Below are positions 1 through 12,342 of a DNA stretch of 64,000 nucleotides, piece by piece. The notes below the pieces were generated by a model. It was not told where the DNA came from. It did not search any database and saw only the letters and a list, made by a program, of their open reading frames with translations. Origin of the DNA: Smallanthus sonchifolius (lineage: Eukaryota; Streptophyta; Magnoliopsida; Asterales; Asteraceae); contig CM042018.1 in assembly GCA_023525975.1 (NCBI GenBank), forward strand, positions 71,183,001-71,247,000. The letters are read 5' to 3'. Made by a program: the position numbers and the translations under genes. Each line of letters starts with the position of its first letter. Positions within the stretch are counted from its first letter, which is position 1.

Positions 1-1167
1 ATGAGGATGGTACATGGACATCCAAAGGGCTTCAGGAAGCCAATGTTGGGAACTCTTTTGAGCCATAGTTCATAGGGTGTTTTCTGGAGAGGCTTAACAA
101 TAAGGACTCTATTCTGCACATAACAAGCTGTGCTTACTGCTTCCGCCCAAAAAGTAAGGGGCAGCTTTGAGTCAGCCAGCATAGATCTTGCTGATTCAAT
201 CAGAGTCCTATTTCTTCTTTCAGCAACCCCATTTCGTTGAGGGGTTCTTGGAGCACTGTATTGCCTTTCAATGCCCTTGCTCTCACAGAAACTATTCAAA
301 GTGTGATTTTTGAACTCTGTTCCCTGATCACACCTTATGATCTTTACCTTCAGATTGCTTTGATTCTCTACCCTAAGAATATAGGATTTGAGAATCTCAG
401 CAGTTTCATCTTTTGTTCTTAGGAAGAATACCCATGAGAATCTAGAGAAGTCATCAGTTATCACTAGACAGTAGGACTTTTTGCCCATTGACATGACATT
501 CGTAGGACCAAAGAGATCCAAATGCAGTAGCTGGAGAGGGGTGTCATTTGTGTTCAATGTCTTGGGCTTGTGGGAACTCTTGTGTTGTTTTCCCTTCAAG
601 CAGGCAATGCAGTGATCGTCTAGCTGGAATTCTTTGTCAGGAAGCCCTCTGACAAGATTGTCCTTCACTAATTTATTGATTTTTTTTTATGTTAACATGG
701 CTTAACCTCCTGTGCCAGAGAGCGGATTCATCAACTGATGCCTTTGACAGAAAACATGAAACACTACCAGATGGAGTGACTTCATTCATGTCAAGCACAT
801 ATAAGTTGTCCTTTCTATGAGCAGTTAGGAGAATCTTCTCTGGAGGGGGTTTAGATAGGCCAGGAGATAACACGAAACATTCTTTGTCAGTGAAGAGCAT
901 CCAATGCTTTTGATCACATACTTGGGAAACACTCATGAGATTGAAGTCAAGTTCTTTAACATAGTTGACTCTTTCAATACTCATCCTTTCATTGGACACA
1001 GTTCCTTGTCCAGTGATAGATCCACCCTTTGAGTCACTCCCAAAGGCAACATATCCTCCATTGAAATGTCTAAAGTTAGAGAGGATGGACCTGTTGCCTG
1101 TCATGTGCCTGGAACAGCCGCTATCTACCACCCAAGTATTGTGTTTATTGCCTGGCTGTCCCTGCAA
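1..1167 (-). pseudogene. pol: copia-1 pol fragment: protease and integrase
   Basis: This is the start of a copia pol polyprotein, which would cut Gag-Pol and insert the cDNA. The aspartic protease active site (VDSGCSRHM) is at about residues 15-22, from about 1128 downward. The GAG-pre-integrase segment begins with ALWHRRLSH near 700. The reading frame then stops at 673, beside a run of nine T on the plus strand (680-688), so a slippage-type indel probably broke it. Translating 1-670 on the minus strand continues the integrase: the zinc-binding C-x2-C part, the DDFSRF region, the CDQGTEF motif near 320 and the NGVAERRNR glutamate region near 220. It leaves the window before reverse transcriptase. 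Pol is in the -1 frame relative to gag. The family is certain; the indel position is inferred. Confidence 0.85.
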
Positions 1168-1178
1168 ATGGGAGATAT

Positions 1179-4109
1179 CTAATTAGTGGGAGGAACATTG
1201 TAGCATGCAGCATTGTAGAAAATCGTTGCTAATTTGCCATTGTCAGCATCTTTGCAGTCAATGGAACCAATAGTTATGCTTGGAGATTGTTTGGCCTTCC
1301 ATTGCTGTATTGGTGGTTTTCTAGCTTTCTTTACATTGTCGGTAGAAGATGTTGTTGCTGACAATTCTGGCTTATTCGCAGCCAATTTTGCTGCTGAAGG
1401 CTTTGCTGGAGCAGTAGCAGTTTTTGCTGCTGGAAGCTTTATTTTGGATTTTCCTTTGTCAGCAGCAGATACTTTTGTTGCTGATGCCGTTGTTTTTTAT
1501 TTTGCTTTGTCAGCAGCAGAGATTTTTGCTGCTGAAGGCTTTGCCTTTGGTTTCCTGAACTTTACTCTATTAGCAGCGATTTTGTTTGCTGCTGATGGGT
1601 TGAACACAGATGAACGATTTGCAATCTGGTTAAAAGGGTTGAACTTGCATGTTGCAGCAAAGTGGTTTGATTCCCCACATATGATGCAAGTTTGTTGAGG
1701 TTTCTGCATCTTCACTCTTTGAGGGGATAGAGATTCTCTGAACTTTGTTGCCTTTGCATCATAGCTTCTCACCTGTTTGTTTCTGTTTGTTTTCTCAAAG
1801 GCATGATGCTTTGAGTTTCTTTGGTGTTCACGGTAGTGAAAGCAGGTGCTGGCAGTGTGATTGTATTTGCCACACACAAAGCAAGATAGTGCTATCTTGT
1901 CCCTGTGAAAGTGCACATAGTCCTTTCTTTGAAACAAATCTTTGAAGTTCCAGGGATGAGCTTTGTTATGTTCAAAAGTGGCTTCTTCTAGTGTCTTTTG
2001 AACATATGAAACTTTCTCTCCAGGTGTATGACATATGTCAAACACCTTCCTTGGTGGGATTGATTTGGAAGGAGGCTTTGAGTTGGTGGAGGTGGAAGAC
2101 TGTCCCTTTTCAATATTTAGCTTTCTTCCTTCTGGAGGATAGCTAATTCTGATTTGTTTGAATGGGATGGGAGCTGGAATAGCTGGAGTAACAACAGGAC
2201 ATTCAGTTTTGTTCAGAACAGCTTCAAAGATAGGAGCAGATGAGACTGCACTAGTTTCACAGTGGTCTGAGCAGGTTGACTCAGGTTCTGAAGAGGTGGA
2301 GCAGTCTTCCACAAAACATGTATCCATTGAAGGATCAAGGTTTCGGTTTGCCGTGTCAAGATTTGCAGTATTGAAGCTTGGTTCGTGAATGGCAACATAG
2401 TCAGCAGGAGGAGGAACTGTCTTGTACTGGTCATTATGATATCCAAGTCCAGTTTTTACCTTTTCATGGACTTGAATATCTAACAATCTTTGTAACTTTT
2501 TAGATGAAAATTCATATTTTTCAACATGAACTTTCTGTTCAGCCAGTTCAGCTCTGGTAGCTTTAAGTTTTACTAATAGATCATCAAACTGAGTTTCAAG
2601 ATTGGTTTGTTCATGTTTTAATGAAGAAATCTCTTTCTTAAGGCAGTTAATCTTTTCTTTGTAAGTATTTTCGACCTTTTTGAATTCAGACTTCATTTGA
2701 TGAAACTCTTCATTTTGATCTATCAGATTTTGGTTATGCTTTCTATAACCTAAAACTTTGTCAATGCAAGCTTGAGAGCAAAGATGTTCAAATACCTGAG
2801 GTGGTATCTCTGCATTGTCTGCCATAAGTGCTTGGTTGGAGGCAGGAACATCTTCATATTGAAAACTCCAGTCAAAGTCTGTAGTTCCAACATTTGCACA
2901 GGCTGCAGTTTGTGCTGGAGGAGTTCCTTGCTGCTGCCTGGGCTGACCTTGGTAAGCTTGTCTTTGATGGCTGGTACCCTGATTGGCTTTAGGTGCCTTG
3001 CACTCCCTAGCAAAGTGACCCATTTGGTTACAGTTGTAACATCGGATCTTGCTTTTATCAAGCCCAACTCTGGTGTTTGAGTTGTTGCCTGGAACTGATC
3101 TCCCGGGTCTAGAATAAAACCTTTTTGCTCTGAGGGAGAGCATGGCATATGAGTGCTGAATATCCATTTCTTCAAGATCATCTGGATGAAAGCATTCCAG
3201 ATCCTCCTTTATGAAGTGCATGTTGCTTGAGTTGTCAGAGACAAAAGCAGTAGAGGTTGGCTGTTGAGGAGGTGCCTCAAGAAGAAATGGTGATGAGTTG
3301 GATTGTGAAGCAGTTGGTGTTTGAGGATGAGTAACAATGGGAGGATAGTAGTTGCTTGCACTAGGACCGGAATGATCAGAGTGAAGCGCTGAGGTGGTGG
3401 TGGAGGAAGTGGTAGCTGATTGATAACTGGAGCTCCTTTCTTTAGCTTGAATCATTTCTAATTCATAGGTTTTGAGCATGCCAAAGAGCTCAGTCATCTG
3501 AAGAGTCTTCAGATTCTCTGTTCTTCTGATGGACACTGTATATAATGTCCAACAACTAGGAAGAGATCTTATGAACTTCTTGAGAATGTCTTCATTCTCC
3601 AGCTTTACCTTGGAGCACTGCAGTTCTCCAACCAGGTACGTGTACCTGTTATATAAAACTGTTAGTGACTCACCTTCCTTCCAGACGAAGTTTTCGTACT
3701 GTTGCTTGAGAATGTCACGTCTGTTCTCCTTGACCTCCTCAGATCCAGCAAACATCTTTTCCAAGGCTTCCCATAACTCCTTTGCAATTTTGTAAACCCT
3801 GAAGTTGTGAAAAACTTCATTTGGAAGGCACATTTAGATAGCTCCTAATGCCTTGAAGTCCACCTCTATTTTCTTGATGTCTTCTTCAGAATACTTGGAG
3901 GGTTCCTTCGGAACTAGTGGTCCTCCGGAGTCAGCAGAGGCCACCATGGGAACATAAGGTCCATCCCTTATGGATTTCCACATTCCGTATTCTTGGTAGC
4001 AGAAGAAGCTTTCCATACGGTTCTTCCACATATCATAGTCCTCCCCAGACACCAACCTCGGTGGTCGGTTGATACTGCCGATGTCTTCAGATCCATTACT
4101 TTGTGCCAT
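1179..4109 (-). pseudogene. gag: copia-1 gag, two in-frame stops
   Basis: One reading frame runs from the ATG at 4109 to the TAG at 1179, about 976 codons, long for a copia gag. The N-terminal part has the copia Gag pattern (YDMWKNRMESFF, then a helical UBN2-like region to about residue 220). A CCHC knuckle (CYNCNQMGHFAREC) lies near 3010-3050, followed by a coiled-coil stretch (2480-2720) and two more Cys/His knuckles (CFVCGKYNHTASTC and CIICGESNHFAATC). The tail is rich in SAAK/SAAD repeats. In-frame TAA codons at 3834 and 1497 interrupt it; since the frame continues past both, they are point mutations. It would form the particle and bind RNA. Confidence 0.85.
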
Positions 4110-4199
4110 TTTGTTTTGTGTGACTTGATCAAGAATAGAGTTTTGAATAGAATCAGAAAGTGATTAAACAAATGTTAGTTTGTTTAATCTTGAGCCAAA

Positions 4200-4211
4200 G
4201 CTCTGATACCA
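4200..4211 (-). other. primer binding site of copia-1 (tRNA-Met type)
   Basis: On the minus strand TGGTATCAGAGC starts two bases inside the LTR. It matches the 3' end of initiator tRNA-Met, the usual primer for plant copia and Tekay elements, and fixes the orientation and the LTR border. Confidence 0.9.
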
Positions 4212-4213
4212 CT

Positions 4214-4951
4214 TGTAGGATCGTAAGATTACAAGGTGATTCTATTCTAGTTTATATTGGCGGAAACAATAGCAACCAACAAAGTAAACAATTAAACATC
4301 AAGAATATTGATAAATGCACTGTTGTATTAGACTTCTGAGATTACAAGATTACAAGTAAAACTCTATCAAGACACTATCAGAAAGCACTATGAAGGCACA
4401 CTTTGTTTGAAGTGTTTACAAGATATATATAGTAACTTAGAATCAAGACAGACCCTTGATTCTAAGGATCAGATCTAACACAAGCCGTTGATCTTGTTTA
4501 TTAATCTAAATTACACGTAAAGGCTAATCTAGTTAACTTTACTGAAACGTCTTCTTAGGCATCATTGTTTGCATGCTTGGAGAAGAGCGTCATTGTCCTT
4601 TATTGGTTGCACCAGTGAGGTTCCTTCTGCTTGGAGTGTGGCAGTTGCTTTTGCAGAAAGGTGTCAGAGGCGCTTCGCATGGATAGTCAGCTGCAACGTT
4701 TGGTCTTCAGAGAATAAAGCTATCAGCAGCAGAGATGAGGACCAGCAGCAAGATTGATCTATCCGCAGCTGCTGAGGATATGCCTATCAGCAGCAACATG
4801 TGTTGAATGCTGCTGATAAGCTTATCCGCAGCTACTTTGGTCTTCAGCAGCAGACAAAGTATCAGCAGCTGTTTTGGTCAGCAGCAATCTTGTGTTGTCC
4901 GCAGCAGTTGTACTTAGAACAATTTTGTAGCAATCAGTCTTTGGTTCTACA
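4214..4951 (-). repeat. 5' LTR of copia-1 (738 bp)
   Basis: The LTR is bounded by TGTAG and CTACA. The inner border is set by the primer site, the outer border by return to gypsy-1 LTR sequence. A TATATATA stretch near 4420-4430 is a possible promoter. Upstream of it in element sense, at 4725-4915, are many copies of CAGCAGC/GCTGCTGAT-like units, some palindromic (GCAGCTGC). Similar GCTGCTGACAA units encode the SAAD-rich gag tail of the same element. Confidence 0.85.
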
Positions 4952-5451
4952 GTTTTCAGCCTGAGATGTTCTAAAAACAAGCTCTAGGTCTTTCTATTTA
5001 TATGGTGTTCGACGGTTCCGTGGCGGACCGCTAAGACATACGGTGGCGGTCTGCCACCCCTTTGAGGCGGCTTAATTGGCTTGGTGAGCACGTAGCAGAC
5101 CGCTAAACTTAATTATGACAGACCGCTAAGGATTATTGCGGCTGGCGGACCGCTAAAGACCCCATGACGGTCTACCAGCTTTCCACGTGTTAGTTTTCAA
5201 CGATTAGTCACCTGACACGTGGCTTCTCCTGACTGATCCCTTGCTCCCTACGTAGCGGACCGTATTCCTTTGGTGGCGGTCACCCACTTATCCAACATTC
5301 AAAATTTTCATTTTCAGCCCCTGAACTTTGAATCAATTGCGTTCCAACCCCTTATACTTTAACATAATGTCATTTTAACCCCCTAGGGTTTTATCAAATG
5401 AAAACTTTAACCCTTATACTTATATATCTTTGAAAAATTTAGGGTGTTACA
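4952..5451 (-). repeat. 3' LTR of gypsy-1, part in window
   Basis: This 500-bp piece matches 11535-12037 of the 5' LTR with scattered differences and ends GGGTGTTACA next to the polypurine tract. It holds the GGCGGACCGCTAA-type dyad array (about 5020-5275). Confidence 0.9.
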
Positions 5452-5493
5452 AATCTACCCCCTTATAACGGTTTCGTCCTCGAAACCGGACAC

Positions 5494-8400
5494 TTACTCG
5501 AATAAGTAGGGATAAGATTTCCTTATTTCTTCTTATGTTTCCCATGTGGCGTCAGCTCCCATTCGATGTTGCCACTGGACTTTTACTTGTTTGATTACTT
5601 TATTTCGTAATCTCTTTTCTTTCCAATCGAGTATAGCCACTGGCTTCTCGATATAATTCAATCCATCGTCTACCTCTATATCATTCAGTGGTACATGAGA
5701 GGTTTCGTCTGCCAGACATTTTCGTAAGTGTGACACATGAAATGTCGAGTGGATTCCACTCAACTCTTCTGGCAATTCCAGTCTATAAGCAACTTTCCCC
5801 ACTCGAGCTATAATTTTAAATGGCCTAATGAATCTTGGACTTAACTTTCCTCTCTTTCTGAATCTAATGATTCCCTTCAATGGAGATACTTTCAACATAA
5901 CGTAATCTCCAACTTGGAATTCTATCAGCCTTCTTCTTTTATCCGCATATGACTTTTGTCTGTCCTGAGTAGCCTTTAGACGGGCTTTAATCAAATCTAA
6001 CTTTACACCAGTTGCTTGGACAATTTCTTTGCTTCCAAGTTCTTTCTATCCAACCTCTCCCCAACAGATAGGAGTTCTACATCTTCTCCCGTATAACACT
6101 TCGTATGGCGGCATATCAATACTTGCATGATAGCTGTTGTTATATGAGAATTCTACCAAAGGTAGATGACTATCCCAACTTCCACCGAAGTCAATAATGC
6201 AAGCACGCAATATATCTTCAAGTGTTTGAATCGTCCTTTCACTTTGACCATCCGTTTGAGGATGATATGCTGTGCTAATCAATAACTTAGTCCCCATCTC
6301 TTCGTTGAACTTCTTCCAGAAATGTGACGTAAAACGTGTGTCTCTGTCAGATACAATCGAGACTGGTACTCCATGCCTTGTCACAATTTCTTTAATAAAC
6401 GTTTCTGCTAACCTTTCAGAAGAGTAAGTCTCACGTATTGGTAAAAAGTGAGAACTCTTAGTTAGTTTGTCTACTATCACCCATATGGTATCAACCTTTA
6501 GCTGTTTTCGGTATCTTAGTTATGAAGTCCATAGTGATATATTCCCACTTCCATTCTAGAATATCTAGTGGCTGTAATCTGCCATAAGGCTTTTGATGTT
6601 CAGCTTTGACTTGAGAACAAGTTAAGCATTTAGCCACATATTTCATGATATCAAATTTCATACCGGGCCACCAATAATCTTGGCGTAGATCTTGGTACAT
6701 TTTTGTAGTACCTGGATGAATCGAGTATCGAGATTTATGAGCTTCATCTAAAACTTTAAATCTGAATTCACCCATATGTGGTATCCATATACAGCCGAAT
6801 CGTATCTTAACTCCATACTCATTCTCTTCCAAGTATTTCTCTTGTCCAGCCATTCTCTCCTTCTTAACATTTTCGCCTTTCAATGCATCTATCTGAACAT
6901 TCCTAAGCTGAGTCATAAAGTCAGGAGTTGCAACTAACTTATATGACTTTACCCTGATAGGAGGATGCTCTTCTTTTCGGCTTAGAGCATCTGCCACCAC
7001 ATTGGCTTTTCCTGGGTGATACCGGATTTCACAATCATAATCCTTTATCAGCTCTAACCATCTTCGCTGCCTCATGTTCAGATATTTTTGCTCAAAGAAA
7101 TACTTTAAGCTTTTATAATATGTGTAGATTGTTCTCTTAACTCCGTATAGATAATGCCTCCATATTTTAAGTGCAAAAACTACTGCAGCTAATTCTAAAT
7201 CATGTGTCAAGTAGTTAACTTCATTGGGTTTGAGTTTCCGTGAAGCATAGGCTATAACCTTGCCTCTTTGCATTAATACACATCCCAATCCCTGATACGA
7301 AGCATCAGAGTAAACTACCAGATCCTCTATTCCTTCCGGTAAAAACAACACCGGAGCCTGAGTCAATTTGCCTTTTAGCTTTTGGAAAGAATTTTCTTGT
7401 TCTGCTCCCCATACAAATTTTATCTCCTTCTTCGTGAGTTTTATCAATGGGGTAGCAATTTTAGAGAAATTTTGAATAAACCGTCTATAGTAACCAGCCA
7501 AACCTAAGAAACTATGTATCTCTATAGGTGTCTTTGGCGGGTTCCATTTCATCACAGTCTCTATTTTTGAAGAATCTACCAGAATTCCTTCTGCGTTTAT
7601 CACATGACCCAAGGACTGAACTTCTCGAAGCCAAAACGCACATTTAGAAAATTTTGCATACAACTTCTCTTTTCTAAGTGTTTCCAGCACTTACTTGAGA
7701 TAACATGCATGATCCCCTTCATTCCTTGAGTAAATTAGAATATCATCAATGAACACGATCACAGATCGGTCCAACATTGGTTGACAAATCCTATTCATGA
7801 GGTCCATGAATGCAGAAGGGACATTAGTCAAACCAAATGACATTACTAAGAACTCATAATGTCCATATCTCGTACGAAAAGCTGTCTTTGGAATATCTTC
7901 ATCTCTAACCTTCAATTGATGATATCCTGACCTGAGATCGATTTTGGAAAACCAGCTTGCTCCTTGTAATTGATCGAACAAGTCATCGATCCTTTGTAGT
8001 GGATATTTATTCTTTATGGTAAGCTTATTCAACTCTGGTAGTCTATGCACATGCGCATACTACCATCTTTCTTCTTCACAAACAGTACTGGAGCACCCCG
8101 AGGTGAGATACTCGGTCTGATGAAACCTTTGTCTAACAACTCTTGCAGTTGTAACATCAGTTCCTTCATTTCTGATGGAGCTAAACGATATGGAGCCTTA
8201 GCTACAGGCTTAGCACCAGGCACTAAGTCTATTCGAAACTCTATTTCTCTTTATGGAGGTATTCCTGGTAATTCTTTTGGGAAGATATCAGGAAAATAAC
8301 AGACTACTGGCACATCCTTTAATTCCTTAGTTTTCACTTTGGAATCAATAGCGTATGCCAGGTAGGCCTCATTGCCTCGAATCATAAACTTCATGGCTTT

Positions 8401-10014
8401 CATCATGGAAATAATTCTAATAGTTGATCTTATTTTATCACCGTGTATTGTAATCCAATTGCCGTCAGGAGACTGTATGTGGACTGCCTTCTTATTGCAA
8501 ATGATCTGGGCATCGTTTGCTACCAGCCAGTCCATTTCCAAAACTATATTAAATCCCTCGAGGATCATTGGATATATTCTAACGGGAAATTTATGTCCTT
8601 CAAGATCGATGAAACAATCTTGGATGACTTCTATCACTTTCATCGTCTTTCCGATAGCCGTTTCAACTTCAAAGGTTTCGTCTAATCTTAACGTAGGTCT
8701 ATTTAAGGATGATAAAAAATCTATTGATACGAAACTTCTACTAGCACCATAAATCAAATAATAGAGTAGCATGTACGTGATTAACAAGGAACGTACAGGA
8801 TACTACGTCTGGTAATGATTTAGCTTCTTTGGTTGTCAGAGTATAAGCTCTACTTTTGGCTTTTGAGACTTCTCCTTCCTTTACCTTTAATGGCTCGGGA
8901 TTTTTAATCTTAAGTGTTGGGCATTCCAACATCCTATGCCCACTTTCTCCGCACTTAAAACACTTAGGTTTGAGAGGACAGTTGAACGCCAAGTGTCCTG
9001 CCATGCCACATTTGAAACAAACGCCGGACTTCAATCTACATTCTCCGGCATGATTCTTACCACAAGTGGTACACGTGGTGATACCATTAGTAGTTGTCTT
9101 CTTCTTCTTCCAACCACCATTGTTTGGCTTCTTTTGTCCCTGAGAAATTTCAGGTCACTTTCTTTTTCATTCCCCTGGGCGGGAACCATAGACCTCGTCG
9201 TACATAGTCGAAGCAAGTTGTACGGTGGAACTAAATCTTTTCAACTCCGAAGTTTTCACTAACCTTCGGATCTCTTAATCCGTACAGCTTCAGGTTACTA
9301 AATGGGGTACCAAACGCTGTTAAACTTTGTAGTATACTCTCGATAAGTCATACTACCGGCTTCTAGCCTGAGAAAATCTCTCTTAAGTTTGTCCATTTCA
9401 TTGTCAGGACAAAACTCCTCAATCAGTGATCTCTTTAATTCTTCCCAAGACATTCGGTCAATAGCTTTTTCCCCTATAGCTATGACCAGATTTTCCCACC
9501 AACATAATCCATCTGATACGAATGAGTGAGCGGCGTATTTCACCTTCTGATTATCTCTACATTCACTAATCCTTATTACCGCTTCAATTTCTCGGATCCA
9601 CTGATGAGTGACCGTGGCATCCTTTGTTATGTCAAACTTTGGAGGACTGCCATCCTTGAATGCTTTGTAGGAGCATCCCTTCCTTCCTTTCTTCACTAGT
9701 CTGACTTCATAAGAATCGTCGAATTCGTATTCATAAAGATCGTTATTGTCTACATTCGTAATGACCTCTTCTGTCTTATCTTTCCTCCTACTTTCCTCTA
9801 GGCTAGCTAATAGGATAGGCAAAGTCGTATCCAAAGCTTTAGCTATAACCGTGTCTATTACACTTTGCATTTGAGGTTAAACTACCGGCTCATTTATTTC
9901 TACGTGATCCCAATTTTCTATTTCAGGTTCGGCATTTGCCGTAGACCGCGTCTGCCTTCTAGAAGTATTGGAATTAATCCTTCCTCCTCTTTTACCCTTT
10001 CCTCTACCAACCAA
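5494..10014 (-). pseudogene. gag-pol: gypsy-1 gag-pol, many frameshifts and stops
   Basis: The original protein resembled that of gypsy C. The expected gag start near 10012 reads TTG in place of the ATG seen in element J, followed by VGRGKG. Pieces in order: gag core (9298-9870), two CCHC knuckles (CFKCGMAGHLAFNC and CFKCGESGHRMLEC, 8741-9034), protease (8251-8787), RT (6491-8223, FIDDIL intact at about 7740), RNase H (DASYQG present, but YYKSL where DHKSL is usual), integrase zinc finger and core (SDRDTRFTS, TDGQSERT), and a C-terminal chromodomain (IEKPVAILDW near 5655). The chromodomain is cut by an in-frame TAA near 5530 and then reads on to the natural stop at 5494. At least six breaks make it non-functional. 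Confidence 0.9.
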
Positions 10015-10318
10015 TTTCTACAAAAGATATTGAATGCTTTAGTATTCGCGTGATAGATTGATAGCTAGAACACAAGTGTATTGTAAACATTAATAACTGT
10101 GGCCACGACGAAATTAATTTTTTACCCCACTTTTGGTGCTCTAGTTATCTTTCTATTATGTTCCAACTAAATACTCATACTTTTTTCCTTTTACCCTTGG
10201 CATCAGGCTATCTTGACTGGCATCTCTGCTGGCATTCCTATGGTCCCTTAATCCTAGTTTAAGTCTAGATACTTAGGCAAGTATCCAAATCTCTTAAACT
10301 ATAGCTCTGATACCAACT
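10015..10318 (-). other. 5' leader of gypsy-1 with primer binding site
   Basis: This noncoding stretch lies between gag and the 5' LTR. At 10304-10316 the minus strand reads TTGGTATCAGAGC, complementary to tRNA-Met, two bases from the LTR edge. I see no ORF here. Confidence 0.8.
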
Positions 10319-12037
10319 TGTGACACCCACATCCCGGATCACCCGAAATGCCGGTCACTTGTCGGATTTACTCATGAACATATAGTAATGAGAGAAACAT
10401 ACACAGCGGAAGACTTTAAAACATTATTTATTTATAAAAATTGTCTTAGTACATTCTTAAAGAAAGTACAACATAATACTAATGCCAGTCTCTAGATAGG
10501 ATGCTAGACAGCCTGCTCAAAATGCCTCCTTTCCTTGCTTTACTTTAAGCCATACTCTTACCTGACACAAATTCTTAAACACGGGTCAGCTTTATGCTGG
10601 TGAGTTCTAGGTTTTAATCAAAATATTTTCAACATAATACCTTTCCCTTTTTACATTCACCTTTGCCCAGCATAACATTAACCTTGTATATAAAAGTCAT
10701 TCCCCTTATATAAAAGCCATTCCCCTGTTACATACCACAAAGGAATGTAATGGTCCGCATTCAATTCGCCCCCTTTCGGAGATATAGCAATCACTGCCCA
10801 TAAGTTGCAAGATATTATGTGGGATTTGTCAAAAACCTTTCCTTTAAGACAAATATGGTCAAAACATTTTATGTCAATGCAATCACTACTAATGACATCC
10901 TTTCATCCTTACTTATCTTGGTAAACCAAGATAAGTCTTACAACATAAAATCATTATTCTTTCCTTTCAAAAACAAGGTGATTATCTTTCCAGAGTAGTA
11001 CCTCCAACAGATATGTTCCCAGGAAAGAATGACTGGTCCAGGAGGGATTTATAAACCACTCTTTTCTTAGACAGAACACTCCGTTTATTAGATAACTACA
11101 TACAGGTCGGAAGGTTACCTTTCATTTTACAACATAAAACATTCCTTGCAACATCATGGATACTGGCTCAAAGATTTAAATCCATGGAATACAGTATCTA
11201 AAACATTCATGACACATGTATCATGCCCAAAACAAAAAAAAACGTTTAAAAAGGGCATCATAGAACTCACCTCTAATCTCCTCCTCTTTCAAATAATCTT
11301 TACGTGCTAATGTAAACAACACCACGATTTGGATCAAACTCCTAAGCCATTATAACTTTACTTAATCGCAAGTTCCTAGCTTAGTGGAAATAACCAAGTC
11401 ATTAGGAAGTAGTCAGAACCTTACCTCAGAACTATCTCCTGCGTATTGGGTCGAAAAGCTAGAAATCGAGCTTCTTTACGGGAACCGGGGCTTTTGGCAT
11501 GCTTCCCTAGGTTAAGTATGTGTTTTGTGAGTGTGTTTTCAGCCTGAGATGTTCTAAAAACAAGCTCTAGGTCCATCTATTTATAGGGTGCTCGATGGTT
11601 CCGTGGCGGACCGCTAAGACATAGGGTGGCGGTCCGCCACCCCTTTAGGCGGCTTAATTGGCTTGGTGAGCACGTAGCGGACCGCTACACTTAATTGTGA
11701 CGGACCGCTAAGGATTATTACGGCTGGCGGACCGCTAAAGACCCCATGACGGTCCGCTACCAGCCTTCCACGCGTCAGTTTTCAACGATTAGTCACCTGA
11801 CACGTGGCTTCTCCTGAGTGATCCCTTGCTCCCTATGTAGCGGACCACTATCCCTTTGGTGGCGGTCCGCCACCTATCTAACTTTCAAAATTTTCATTTT
11901 CAGCCCCCAAACTTTGAAACAATTGCGTTCCAACCCCTTGTACTTTAACATAATGTCATTTTAACCCCCTAGGGTTTTATCAAATGACAACTTTAACCCT
12001 TATACTTATATTTCTTTGAAAAATTTGGGGTGTTTCA
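10319..12037 (-). repeat. 5' LTR of gypsy-1 (1719 bp)
   Basis: In element sense it runs from TGAAACACCCC (12037) to GGGTGTCACA (10319). The TATA box CCTATAAATAG is at 11577-11587, with the dyad array just upstream of it in element sense (11600-11880). A hairpin module shared with other elements lies at 10993-11080. Length and termini fit Tekay chromoviruses. Confidence 0.9.
11600..11880 (-). promoter_or_regulatory. dyad array upstream of TATA in gypsy-1 LTR
   Basis: About eight copies of a 15-17-bp dyad are present. Perfect forms are GTGGCGG-T-CCGCCAC and GTAGCGG-A-CCGCTAC; others have one weaker arm. The array begins about 15 bp from the TATA box. The third base of one arm and its partner in the other change together (G with C, A with T). 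Confidence 0.75.
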
Positions 12038-12042
12038 CGAAA

Positions 12043-12063
12043 TTTATTAAAGGAGGGTAGATT
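12043..12063 (+). other. polypurine tract of the LTR-I element
   Basis: AAAGGAGGGTAGAT directly precedes the TGTAACACCCC start of LTR-I. This marks a plus-strand gypsy element whose body was displaced to the left by the gypsy-1 insertion and is outside the window. Confidence 0.8.
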
Positions 12064-12174
12064 TGTAACACCCCAAAAATTCCTAAGCATGTGAAGGGGC
12101 CATAATTGAAAATAAGTTAAAACCTAAAGATGAGAAGAACATGGACCAAAAATGAAAATTTGGAAAAATGGCCT

Positions 12175-12342
12175 GTAACGGACCGTCACAGGTCATAACG
12201 GTCCGTTACGCATCATGACAGACCGTCACCTGTAATGACGGTTCGTGCCGCAATACCAGAGGCGGTTTTAGGGTTGCTGACACGTGTCTGATGACTCACC
12301 CTCGTGACGGACCGTCACGCCTGGTAACGTTCCGTTACGCAC
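12175..12342 (+). promoter_or_regulatory. dyad array upstream of TATA in LTR-I
   Basis: Units include GTGACGG-A-CCGTCAC and GTAACGG-N-CCGTTAC, plus imperfect forms. They share the frame GTRRCGG-W-CCGYYAC with gypsy-1, with both variable positions matched on the opposite arm. The array ends about 13 bp before the TATA-like sequence. Confidence 0.75.

Larger units (their letters stand above)
1..4951 (-). mobile_element. Ty1/copia retrotransposon copia-1 (5' half, cut by window edge)
   Basis: Reading on the minus strand the order is LTR (4214-4951), tRNA-Met primer site, long gag, protease and integrase. The rest of pol and the 3' LTR lie left of the window. The element is inserted in the 3' LTR of gypsy-1: the sequence after 4951 (GTTTTCAGCC) continues the gypsy LTR and matches 11535 onward in its other LTR. 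The left target duplication cannot be seen. Gag has two in-frame stops and pol has a frameshift, so this copy is not autonomous. Confidence 0.9.
4952..12037 (-). mobile_element. Ty3/gypsy Tekay-like element gypsy-1, decayed
   Basis: Minus-strand order: 5' LTR (10319-12037), primer site, gag, protease, RT, RNase H, integrase, chromodomain, polypurine tract (AAGGGGGTAGATT at 5452-5464) and 3' LTR (from 5451 leftward). The 3' LTR is broken by copia-1 after 500 bp; about 1.2 kb of it should lie left of the window. The right flank CGAAA (12038-12042) is the expected target duplication and belongs to the GACGAAATTT motif upstream of the LTR-I polypurine tract. Confidence 0.9.

Noticed and set aside
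237..422. Plus-strand ORF inside copia-1
   Set aside because: It is antisense to the integrase reading frame, which translates well on the minus strand.
1234..1698. 154-codon plus-strand ORF with alanine and phenylalanine runs
   Set aside because: It is antisense to the repetitive gag tail of copia-1; its composition follows from the GCTGCTG repeats.
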